This document shows positions 32,641 to 40,427 of a stretch of 64,000 nucleotides of DNA, one piece after another (the stretch's first letter is position 1; every line of letters starts with the position of its first letter). Under the pieces are notes generated by a model. The model made no database searches. It saw only the letters and a program-made list of their open reading frames with translations, and was not told the DNA's origin. Source of the DNA: Candidatus Protistibacter heckmannii (GTDB taxonomy: Bacteria > Pseudomonadota > Gammaproteobacteria > Burkholderiales > Burkholderiaceae); NCBI GenBank assembly GCA_025050535.1, contig JALBVF010000008.1, positions 26,918 through 90,917 of the forward strand, read 5' to 3'. The translations under genes were made by a program, and so were the position numbers.

Positions 32641-33628
32641 CGCATGTTCGAAGTAGCTCTTGACGTGCTCAGGCTGTCGCTGAACGCTGAGCAGATGCTG
32701 GCGCGTGGCCTTCACCAGTTGCAGCTTCGAGCGAGCTGGAGCGAGTTTGGTGCCGACCTGCTTCAGGTCGGCATTGGCCATTTCGTTGGGGCTCAGTTCG
32801 GGGCTGTAGCTTGGCAAGTAGAAGACTTCGATCTCGTGCTTGTGCTCGGCCAGCCAGGCCTTCACAGGCTTGCTGTGGTGCACACGCAGGTTGTCCAGGA
32901 TCAGGTAGATCTTTCGGCCGGCATCCTTGACCAGCCGGCGCAGGAAGTCGATCAGAATGTCGGCGCTCAACGCTCCGTCGAAGGCCTGCCAGCGCATCTG
33001 GCTCTTGTTGGTGACGGTGGAGATCACCGACAAGCCGTGGCGCTTGTTGTTCACGCGAATCACGGGCGTCTGGCCTTGCGGGGCGTAGCTGCGCCCGCGC
33101 ACGTCGTCGCGGCGCACGCCGGTCTCGTCGCCCCAGTGAATTTTAGCCCCCTCAGCCTTGGCGCAGGCGGCGATCACTGGGTAGTCATCGTCGAGCCACT
33201 TTTTCACCGCCGCCGGCGACTGCTCGTAGGCCTTCTTCATGGGCTTTTTCGGCGTGAAGCCCCAACGCTCCAGATACAGGCCCATCGTGAGAACGGCCAG
33301 CTTGATGCCTTATCGGTTAAGGATCAACTCGGCCACTGCCTGGCGGCTCCACAGCGCGTAGATCATCTTCAACTAGTCGGGCGTGTGGTCAGCGGATCAG
33401 CCGCTGAACCTCGCGCTCCTGCTCCGCCGTCAGCGTTCTGCCCGTACCCTGTGGGCGCCCGGGGCGCTCAACGTCGAGGGCCTTCCACCCGCCCGCGTGA
33501 TACGTCTTCACCGCACGTCGGCGCCGTTCGTTCAGGGCGGCTACCGGCAGCGTTCTCGAGTGGATTTTATCCATGCAACAGTAGACTCTATATCACTCAA
33601 TAAGTTCAATGTTTAAGCGCAGGATCAA
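32640..33628 (-). mobile_element. IS630-type element, copy C, left end deleted
   Basis: Same element as copy B, in reverse orientation. The terminal 50 or so bases next to the kinase gene are missing: the element joins the kinase coding sequence within a shared GCGCATG, a short microhomology. The right inverted repeat (TTGATCCTGCGCTTAAACAT on minus) ends at 33628. The N-terminal third has an 84-base in-frame deletion and further indels. Loss of one IS end together with the end of the neighbouring gene points to a deletion that started in the IS. Confidence 0.88.
32644..33574 (-). pseudogene. IS630 transposase of copy C, inactive
   Basis: Start ATG 33574 (MDKIHSRTLPVAALNERRRR). A deletion removes about 28 codons of the helix-turn-helix (after RRRAVK), and frameshifts around 33300-33400 separate it from the catalytic part, which is well kept (HWGDETG, ILDNLRVHHS, ELSPNEMAN). 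It reads CAG where the other copies have TAG (LLSVQRQPEHVKSYFEHA), which identifies the ancestral codon. The 3' end is lost at the junction with the kinase gene. Confidence 0.88.
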
Positions 33629-33722
33629 TGATCAATGACAAGGCAAAAGCATCCACACCCAATATGTCAGCGCCTGAACCAAGCATCAGGTCCACAGTTT
33701 GAAATTCGCTTTTAAAATCCAT
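33629..33722 (-). pseudogene. 5' fragment of an unidentified low-GC gene, cut by IS copy C
   Basis: On the minus strand ATG 33722, preceded by AGAGGG, opens MDFKSEFQTVDLMLGSG followed by GVDAFALSLI, and stops where the right end of IS copy C begins. The 31 codons look like real protein (amphipathic helix spacing, ribosome site) and have much lower GC than the neighbouring genes, which suggests horizontal acquisition. I do not recognise the family. The rest of the gene was displaced or deleted by the IS. Confidence 0.35.
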
Positions 33723-34231
33723 TTTTAGACCCTCTACTTGATTGATGCTACTTACCCACCAGCACACCTAAAAAAGTGACTTAAATCGCACCGTAGACCG
33801 TAGGAAACGGCTCCGTCCATTCTTAACCAAAGAACCAGGTTCACCTGGTTCCATAGTCCAGATCTATCTGGACCTGTCTATCCAAAAACGACTACCACGA
33901 TAGTGGTGGTCGGTTAAACAGTGGAACGAAATTACTTTAACTGGTCAACCTTGACCTGCTCGCCATTTACTTTCCTATTGACACGAACCCTAAACTTGAC
34001 CTGTTTTTCTCTGGTCTTGGTCTTGTTTTTCCAAAAAACTCGTGTTATTTCACGTGGCAGAACTGACATCGGTTGGCTCATTTTTTCAGGTACAAGGCCA
34101 CGGTTCAGGTGGATGGTCTTTGGCAAATTTCTGCTAAATTTTCACCCGATCTCTGGAATTTTTTCAAATTTTAGGAAACAGCCAAAATTGAAAAAGACAA
34201 GAAAAATCAAAAAGATAGGAAAATAGAAGCT
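33723..34231. other. Low-GC intergenic island
   Basis: About 500 bases of AT-rich sequence in an otherwise high-GC region. No convincing gene: an open frame on plus (33921-34226) and one on minus (33932-34126) exist, but neither has a recognisable family, ribosome site or coding-like composition. It contains a 7-bp tandem repeat ACCGTAG at 33790-33803, three consecutive hairpins at 33832-33912, two copies of CTTGACCTG (about 33950 and 33994), and long T- and A-rich runs. The low GC extends into the first codons of msrA. Confidence 0.6.
33832..33912. repeat. Three consecutive short hairpins
   Basis: Hairpin 1: GAACCAGGT-TC-ACCTGGTTC (33832-33851), perfect. Hairpin 2: GTCCAGAT-CT-ATCTGGAC (33856-33873), perfect. 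Hairpin 3: CGACTACCAC-GATA-GTGGTGGTCG (33889-33912), with one mismatch that would be a G-U pair in RNA. The stems differ in sequence, and loops are two to four bases. None is followed by a T-run. This could be a structured RNA, a set of protein-binding palindromes, or the end structure of a degraded mobile element. Confidence 0.6.
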
Positions 34232-34756
34232 GTGGTTTTAGGTGGCGGTTGTTTCTGGTGCACTGAGGCGGTGTTTCAACAGGTTGAGGGCGTCCTGTCG
34301 GTGGAGTCCGGCTACGCGGGTGGCGCGCAGCCAAATCCGACGTATGAGCAGGTCTGCACCGGGGTGAGCGGCCACGCGGAGGTGATCCGTCTGGAGTTCG
34401 ACCCGGAGCGGATTTCCTTCGAGAATATCCTGCGCATCTTCTTCGGCACCCACGATCCGACCACGCTGAACCGCCAGGGCAACGACGTCGGCACCCAGTA
34501 CCGTTCGGTGATCTTCACGCATTCGCCAGAGCAGGAAGAGTCCGCCCGGCGGCTGATCGCCGAGATCGACGCGGGCGGCTATTTCCGCTCGCCGGTGGTC
34601 ACCGAGGTGAGCCAGGCGCCGGCCTACTATCCGGCCGAGGGCTATCACCAGAACTACTACCGGCAGCATCCCGGCCAGGGCTACTGCTCCTTCGTGATTG
34701 CGCCGAAGATGGAGGAATTCCGCAAGGTCTTCGTCGCGCACCTGAAGAAGGGCTAA
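34232..34756 (+). CDS. msrA: Peptide methionine-S-sulfoxide reductase A
   Basis: Repairs the S-epimer of oxidised methionine in proteins. 174 residues from a GTG at 34232; the catalytic motif GCFWCTEAVFQQ is at residues 5-16, with FFGTHDPTTLNRQGNDVGTQYRS in the middle and a resolving-type Cys in GYCSFVIAPK. The frame is open upstream for about 20 further codons to a TAG near 34172 without an ATG, so the start is uncertain, but the motif is at the usual distance from the GTG. The first codons are AT-rich like the island upstream, while the rest has normal GC. Confidence 0.93.
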   Translation: MVLGGGCFWCTEAVFQQVEGVLSVESGYAGGAQPNPTYEQVCTGVSGHAEVIRLEFDPERISFENILRIFFGTHDPTTLNRQGNDVGTQYRSVIFTHSPEQEESARRLIAEIDAGGYFRSPVVTEVSQAPAYYPAEGYHQNYYRQHPGQGYCSFVIAPKMEEFRKVFVAHLKKG

Positions 34757-34848
34757 CGGCCCAGAGGGCTGGAGAGGACCGGAGAGAAGGTGGCATCATC
34801 GCGAAGAAAGCCGCGCGATGACGCCGGGGCGGTCCAGCCGCCGCGGGT

Positions 34849-36048
34849 TCAGCCGCCATAGATGTAGCGGCGCGACCAGGGCAGCTTGGACGCGCTGCGG
34901 CCCGCATGCCCGCAGACCACCTGATACAGCGCCACGTGATCGATGTCGAAGGCATGCGAGCAGGTGGCGAGGTAGATGCGCCAGATACGGAAGCGCCGCT
35001 CGCCGGCCAGCTCCAGGGCCTTGGTGGCGTTGGCCTCGAAATTCTGCGCCCAGACGCCGCAGGTGCGGGCATAGCGGCGGCGCAGGTTCTCGACATCGAA
35101 CGCTTCCAGACCGCCTTCCTGCATGGTGGAGAGCACCGTGGAGATATGCCGCAGCTCGCTCTGCAGGAAGACTTATTTGTCGATGAATTCGCCGCCGCTC
35201 AGGGGCGAATCGCCATCGCCGGGGCCGGTGGAGGTGATGCCGTGGTTCATCGCCAGGCCGTCGGGCTTGAGCAGCTTGGCGATGATGGCGAAGTAGGGCG
35301 TGAGGTTGTCGTGGCCGACGTGCTCGAACATGCCCACGCTGGTGATGCGGTCGAACTGACCCGTGACGTCGCGGTAGTCCTGCATGCGGATTTCCACCTG
35401 GTCCTGCAGGCCGGCCTGGGCAACGCGCTCGCGCGCCAGGTCGTATTGGTTCTGCGACAGAGTGATGCCCACGCACTTGGCGCAGAACTACTGCACCGCG
35501 CGGATCGCCAGCGCGCCCCAGCATAGCGGGATCTTGGTGAGGATGCGGTCGATCTTCTTGGTCTGCGCGGGGGAGAGGTCTTCCTCGCCGGTCTCGTAAT
35601 AGGCGCAGGAATAGACCATCTTGTCGTCCAGCCAGAGCTTGTAGAACTCGTTGGAGACGTCGTAGTGGTATTGGATGGCGGCTTTGTCCGAGGTCTTGCT
35701 GTAGCGGAAGCCGCGCACCACGCGGCCCATTTTGCCGGTGGCGCTCACCTGGCTAGCCAGGGAATAAGCGATCTGGATGATGTCGGTGAACTAGCCTTCG
35801 ATATCGATCTTTTGCTGGATATAGGCTTCGCCGAGATTGATCAGGCTGGGGAAGAGCAGCAGGGGCAGGGCCGACTTGTCGCGCAGCTTGATGGTGACGC
35901 GCGGCTGCTGCAGGCCGAGCCTGAGCTCGCGGCCGTCCCAGAGCACCAGCTTGACCGGAAGATCCAGCCTCTGTCGGATGGTGTCGCCCCCTCCCCCCCC
36001 CGTCCAGACGGGCTTCCATCGAGCGTCCCAGCAGTCCCTGCAGCAACA
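34849..36048 (-). pseudogene. cfa: Cyclopropane-fatty-acyl-phospholipid synthase, multiply disrupted
   Basis: ATG 36048 begins MLLQGLLGRSMEARLDGGG. The frame is lost in a run of nine G (C9 on plus, 35994-36002), then continues with INLGEAYIQQKIDIEG, TAG (35791-35793), YHYDVSNEFYKLWLDD and MVYSCAYYETGEEDLS. The SAM-binding loop LLDIGCGWG is shortened to a stub (LCWGALAIRA) by a deletion, then TAG (35488-35490), KCVGITLSQNQ, TAA (35173-35175), and the last domain (LRRRYARTCGVWAQNFEANA) to 34849. At least five independent lesions. Intact enzyme methylates cis-unsaturated lipid chains. It is downstream of pdxH. Confidence 0.92.
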
Positions 36049-36087
36049 TGTCGTTTTCCCCCTTTCTATGAAACGGGCCGGTGCGGT

Positions 36088-36726
36088 TCAGGGCGCCAGT
36101 CGCGAAATTCTCCATTGTCCAGCGCCGTCGCGCGCGTAGCGGATGCGGTCATGCAGGCGCGACGGCCTGCCCTGCCAGAATTCGATCGCCCGCGGAGCGA
36201 GCAGATAGCCGCCCCAATGCGGCGGGCGCGGTGGATTGAGCGCGAACTGCAGCGCGAATTTGGCGGCGCGCTCGACGAGCACGCTGCGCCCCGCGATCTC
36301 CTCGCTCTGCTCCGAGGCCCAGGCGCCGATGCGCGAATCCAGCGGCCGCGACTTGAAATAGGTGTCGCTCTCCTCGCCGGGGAGCTGCGAGATGTCTCCC
36401 TCGATGCGAACCTGGCGCTCGAGTTCCTTCCAGTGGAAGAGCAGGGCGGCGCGCGGGTTGGCCTGAAGCTCGCGGCCCTTGCGGCTGAGGTAGTTGGTGT
36501 AGAAGGAAAAGCCGCGCTCATCCACGCCCTTGATAAGCACGATGCGTGCCGAGGGCGTGCCGTCGGCGTCAGCGGTGGCCAGGGTCATGGCATTGGGCTC
36601 GGGTACTTCCGCCTTGATTGCCTCTTCTAGCCATTGCCGGAACTGGGCGATGGGATCGGCTGCGACGTCGCCTTCGCCCAGCGCATCGCGGGTGTAGGAC
36701 TTGCGGAGGTCGGCGAGTGTGTTCAT
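36088..36726 (-). CDS. pdxH: Pyridoxamine 5'-phosphate oxidase
   Basis: Oxidises PNP/PMP to pyridoxal phosphate with FMN. 212 residues, normal length, with [21 protein letters not shown]-binding [19 protein letters not shown] and [18 protein letters not shown], and the C-terminal [13 protein letters not shown]...WRISRLAP, which closes the active site. Intact. It lies upstream of the cfa remnant, with 39 bases between them. Confidence 0.97.
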   Translation of the reverse strand: MNTLADLRKSYTRDALGEGDVAADPIAQFRQWLEEAIKAEVPEPNAMTLATADADGTPSARIVLIKGVDERGFSFYTNYLSRKGRELQANPRAALLFHWKELERQVRIEGDISQLPGEESDTYFKSRPLDSRIGAWASEQSEEIAGRSVLVERAAKFALQFALNPPRPPHWGGYLLAPRAIEFWQGRPSRLHDRIRYARDGAGQWRISRLAP

Positions 36727-36864
36727 CAGGAACGAGTATAACCAGCCCGGAAATTTTTTTCAGGACAGTGGTATAGCCCCGCTGATCCAGGCGCGGCGGG
36801 ATTCCGGGCGCGGTCCGGGCATGCCGCGGAAAACCACGCGCGGCGGCGGGGCGGAGTGCAGACT

Positions 36865-36870
36865 TACAAT
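36865..36870 (+). promoter_or_regulatory. Promoter -10 element of tcdA, suggesting a leaderless mRNA
   Basis: TACAAT ends six bases before the ATG at 36877, so the transcript would start at about the start codon. No ribosome site is present. This is the same arrangement as at argH and yggS. Confidence 0.55.
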
Positions 36871-36876
36871 CGCGCT

Positions 36877-37752
36877 ATGTCACACAGCGCCTCTTTACCT
36901 GATTCCGAGGCCGGCGGTCCATCCGGATCCGCCGATGCCACCGCCGCAACGCAGGCCGGCGGCTTCGACGAACGCCGTTTCACCGGCGTCGCCCGCCTCT
37001 ACGGCGAGCAGGGCCTCGCCCGCCTGCGCGCGGCCAGGGTTTGCGTGATCGGACTCGGTGGCGTGGGCTCCTGGGCGGCGGAGGCGATGGCGCGCAACGC
37101 CGTCGGCGGGATGGTCCTGGTCGACATGGATCACATTGCACCGAGCAACGCCAACCGCCAGATCCATGCGCTGGGCGAGACCTTCGGCATGGCCAAGACC
37201 GCGGCGATGGCGCGGCGCATCGCCGACATCAATCCGGAATGCCGGGTCGAGACGACCGAGGATTTCGTCACCATCGACAACGTCAAGGACATCATGCCGC
37301 GGGGCTGCGACGTCGTCGTCGACGCCATCGACCAGGCTAACGCCAAGGCGGCGCTCACTTCCTGGTGCAAGCGCAGCGGCGTGCCGCTGATCACCTGCGG
37401 CAGTGCCGGCGGCAAGCTCGATCCCACACGCGTGCGCATCTCCGACCTGAACCGCACCGAGCAAGAGCCGCTGCTGGCCAAGGTGCGCGACATCCTGCGC
37501 CGCCACTACGGTTTCCCGCGCGGCCCCAAGCCGCGCTACGACATCGCCGCCGTGTATTCGGACGAGCCGCTGCTGCGCCCCGAGGAGGCCACCGAGAGTG
37601 GGATCCAGGGCATCAACTGCGCGGGCTACGGCTCCTCGGTCAGCGTGACCGCGAGCTTCGGCTTCGCGGCGGCGGCCTGGGCGATCCGCCGGATCGTCGA
37701 GCAGGCGAGGCCGCGTGAAGCCTGCGAACTCCCCGAGGCGTGGCCTTATTGA
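36877..37752 (+). CDS. tcdA: tRNA threonylcarbamoyladenosine dehydratase, stop codon supplied by an IS
   Basis: E1-like ATP-dependent enzyme that cyclises t6A37 in tRNAs reading ANN codons. 291 residues: start FDERRFTGVARLYGEQGLAR, ATP-binding GLGGVGSWAAEAMAR, DMDHIAPSNANRQ, and ITCGSAGGKLDPTRV. The last codons read CELPEAWPY and the TGA (37750-37752) lies inside the left end of the second IS type, whose first base is 37749. The natural C-terminus is therefore lost or altered, probably by only a few residues because the length is normal. Probably functional. Confidence 0.93.
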   Translation: MSHSASLPDSEAGGPSGSADATAATQAGGFDERRFTGVARLYGEQGLARLRAARVCVIGLGGVGSWAAEAMARNAVGGMVLVDMDHIAPSNANRQIHALGETFGMAKTAAMARRIADINPECRVETTEDFVTIDNVKDIMPRGCDVVVDAIDQANAKAALTSWCKRSGVPLITCGSAGGKLDPTRVRISDLNRTEQEPLLAKVRDILRRHYGFPRGPKPRYDIAAVYSDEPLLRPEEATESGIQGINCAGYGSSVSVTASFGFAAAAWAIRRIVEQARPREACELPEAWPY

Positions 37753-38873
37753 TCCAGCAGGAAAAAGTTTTTATGCTGCGTATTTGGCGTGGATATCCTG
37801 GAAGTAGGATTTCACGCGTTCGGAATGGGTTTCGATGAACGCCATATGGTTCTTTGCTGCGGCGTGTAATTTGGCCTTTTTTCTGACGGGGACTCGTGTG
37901 CTGATGACATGTTTCAGTTCGGCATTGAGAGTCGCTCATCCGGATTGAGCTCCGGGCTGTAGCTGGGCAGGTAAAAGACTTCGATGTCGGCTTGATGCTC
38001 GGCAAGCCATGCCTTGACCGGCATGCAGTGATGCACGCTGAGGTTGTCGAGGATCAGGAACACTTTCTTGCCCGCGCGCTTGCCATCGGCCACCAGCGCC
38101 TCGAAGAACTCGATGAGCTTCTCGTGGTTAAAGGCACCATCGATGATCATCCAGCTTGCCTTGCCCTGATTGGTCACTGTGGAAATCATCGACAGCTTCT
38201 GTCGCGTACCTCTAACCGCCATCGTGACCGGGGCTTGCCCTTTTGGAGCATAACTGCGGCCCCGAACATCCGTATTCACCAACGCGGTTTCGTCACCCCA
38301 GTGAATCTCGCCACCTTTGGCCTTGGCACGCTTCTCGATGGCCGGATACTCCTGATCGATCCACTGCTTGACAGACTCCGGTCGCTGTTCGTAAGCGCGC
38401 TTGATCTGCTTTTTCGGCGTGAAACCCCAGCGCTTGAGGTAGTCTCCGACCGCACGTATTGAGAGTCTGACCGCGTATTCCTGTTCGATGAACAGCATGA
38501 CCGCGCCTCGCGTCCAGAGCGCAGATTCCATCTTCAACTGCTCCGGACGTTTGTCGCAGATCGTGCGCCGGATTGCTTCTTCTTGATCCACATTCAGCCG
38601 TCTTCCGTCTCCTGGCGTACGAGCTCGTGGGTGCGGCTTCAGGGCCGCCGCGCCCCCTTCTTCATAGAGATCAATGGCCAGTCGAGCCGCCGGGTAACTC
38701 AGCCCTGTCAACTCCACGATGGCCATGACTCCGTATCCCTTCCGATGCAACCTAACGACCTGCTTTCGCCTCTCGTGCAGCTGCTCCAGTTTCTGGTATC
38801 GAGCGTCTTCTTTTTCTATGCCAATTCGATGCATGAAATGATAATAAGTTAAATCTTTATATTGCCGCGTCAA
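37749..38873 (-). mobile_element. Second IS630-type element (copy D)
   Basis: 1125 bases with TA on both sides (37747-37748 and 38874-38875). Imperfect inverted repeats TTGATCCAGCAGGAAAAAG (left) and TTGACGCGGCAATATAAAG (right, minus). It carries one transposase gene. Sequence differs strongly from copies A, B, C and E, so it is a separate element of the same family. The right end is found again at the last 25 bases of the window. It separates tcdA from the oxidase cluster. Confidence 0.92.
37771..38834 (-). pseudogene. IS630 transposase of copy D with a 2-bp insertion near the 3' end
   Basis: ATG 38834 begins MHRIGIEKEDARYQKLEQL; an HTH region (GYGVMAIVELTGLSYPAARL) and the DDE residues (HWGDETALV, ILDNLSVHHC, ELNPDERL) follow. 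After ERL the sequence has an extra CT (GAGCGACTCTCAATGCC), so the frame stops at 37914. In the corrected frame 47 codons continue (LKHVISTRVPVRKK...SYFQDIHAKYAA) to TAA 37771-37773, matching the usual end. All catalytic residues precede the shift, but the C-terminal tail is replaced. Confidence 0.88.
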
Positions 38874-38941
38874 TAGTACATACAATCGGGCATGCGCGCA
38901 GGCGTACAATCCCGCTAGAACACAGGCGGAGACAGCAGAAC

Positions 38942-40370
38942 ATGAACCATCCCGCGCCGGATCCGGAATTCACCCCTGGCGCCCCGTGGCACAGCGGCAT
39001 GACCGCCATGCCACGCCGTAGCCCGCCGCCGGAACTCGAAGCCGCCCTGCGCACCCTGCTGGGAGACCGCCTCTCCGCCTCCACCGCAGTGCGCGAACAC
39101 CACGGTAGCGACGAATCGCACTACCTGGCCATGCCCTCTGATCTGGTGGCGTCTGCCCACAATACAAGCGAAGTCGCGGAAATCGTCCGCCTCTGCGCCA
39201 CGCACAAGGTGCCGGTCATCCCCTACGGCGCCGGCTCCTCGCTCGAAGGCCATCTGCTGGCGCTGGCCGGCGGCGTATGCATCGACCTCTCGGAAATGAA
39301 CGCGGTGGTCGCGATCAACCCGGAGGACCTGACCGCCACGGTGCAATTCGTTGTTGAGCTGCAAGCAGCTCAACAACGAATTGCACGGCACCGGCCTGTT
39401 CTTCCCGATCGATCCGGGCGCCGACGCCAGCATCGGCGGCATGTGCGCCACCCGAGCCTCGAGCACCAACGCCGTGCGCTACGGCACGATGCGCGAGAAC
39501 GTGCTGGGCCTGACCGTGGTCACCGCCCAGGGTAAGATCATCCACACCGGCAGCCGCGCCCGCAAATCCTCGGTTGGCTACGACCTCACGCGCCTGTTCG
39601 TCGGCAGCGAAGGCACGCTGGGCATCATCACCGAAGCCATAGTCAAGCTCTATCCGCAGCCCGAGGCAATCTCCGCCGCCGTGGTCAACTTCCCGAGCGT
39701 GGACGACGCGGTGCGCACCGTGATCGAAACCATCCAGATGTGCATGCCGGTGGCGCAGGTGGAAACCATGGACGACATGATGATCCAGGCCATCAACGCC
39801 TACGACAAGATGTCGCTGCGCGTCGCGCCCACCCTGTTCTTTGAATTCCACGGCTCCGAGACGGGCGTGGCCGAACAGGCGCAGACCGTGCAGGAAATCG
39901 CCGCTGGCCACGGCGGCCAGGACTTCGACTGGGCCACCCGCCCCGAGGACCGAAGCCGGCTCTGGGCCGCGCGGCACAACGCCTATTTCGCCGGCATCAA
40001 CATGCGCGCCGGCTGCATGCCGATCTCGCGCCTCGCGGAGTTCATCTCCGAAACCCGCGCCGACCTCAATAAGAGCGCGCTGATGACGATGATGGTCGGC
40101 CACGTCGGCGACGGCAATTTTCACGTCATGATTCGGCTCGACCCCGAGAGCACCGCCGAGCGCGAGGAGGCCGAGGCGATGAACGACCGGCTCGTGGCGC
40201 GCACCATCGCCGCCGACGGAACCTGCACCGGCGAGCACGGCGTGGGCATCCACAAGATGCGCTTCATGGAGGCCGAGCACGGCGCCGAGGCGCTCTCGGT
40301 GATGCGCCAGCTCAAGCAGGCGCTCGACCCTGACAACCTGCTCAATCCCGGCAAGATCGTGCCGAACTGA
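38942..40370 (+). pseudogene. FAD-linked oxidase (D-lactate/glycolate dehydrogenase type) disrupted by a palindrome
   Basis: ATG 38942 begins MNHPAPDPEFTPGAPWHSGM; the PCMH FAD domain (VPVIPYGAGSSLEGHL) follows. At DLTATV the gene runs into a perfect inverted repeat (39341-39386) that replaces about 18 expected bases by 19 and shifts the frame. From KQLNNELHGTGLFFPIDPGA it continues in the new frame through the C-terminal FAD-oxidase domain (MVGHVGDGNFHVMI, GTCTGEHGVGIHKMRF) to TGA 40368-40370. Expected about 470 codons. Apart from the palindrome it seems intact. It lies just upstream of glcDEF, a common order in Burkholderiales. Confidence 0.88.
39341..39386. repeat. Perfect 21-bp inverted repeat with 4-base loop inside a coding region
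   Basis: Left arm 39341-39361, loop CAAG 39362-39365, right arm 39366-39386; all 21 positions pair. The right arm is the genuine coding sequence for KQLNNELH; the left arm is its reverse complement and stands where relatives encode a short segment like QPGVTR. The original GTGCA at the outer boundary matches the complement of TGCAC in the right arm, which could have started the switch. Confidence 0.95.
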
Positions 40371-40427
40371 ACCGCGGCCTCCCGCTTCCAGACCCCCAGC
40401 CTCCACCGCATCCAAGCCGCCGCCACG

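Noticed and set aside
31117..33285. A 722-codon minus-strand frame starting in the IS transposase.
   Set aside because: Only the first 200 codons are transposase; the rest is antisense to the MASE1 kinase gene.
31591..33603. A 670-codon open frame joining kinase sequence to a second half.
   Set aside because: The second half is the antisense of IS630 copy C. It is an accidental fusion, not a gene.
33832..33912. CRISPR repeats.
   Set aside because: The three palindromes differ in sequence and spacing; there is no direct repeat unit with spacers.
33921..34226. A 101-codon plus-strand frame in the low-GC island.
   Set aside because: No recognisable domain, amino acid bias follows the AT-rich DNA, and no convincing ribosome site. 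Listed only as part of the island.
39341..39386. Rho-independent terminator or regulatory hairpin.
   Set aside because: It lies inside a coding region, has no T-run, and one arm is conserved protein-coding sequence, so a mutational origin is more likely.
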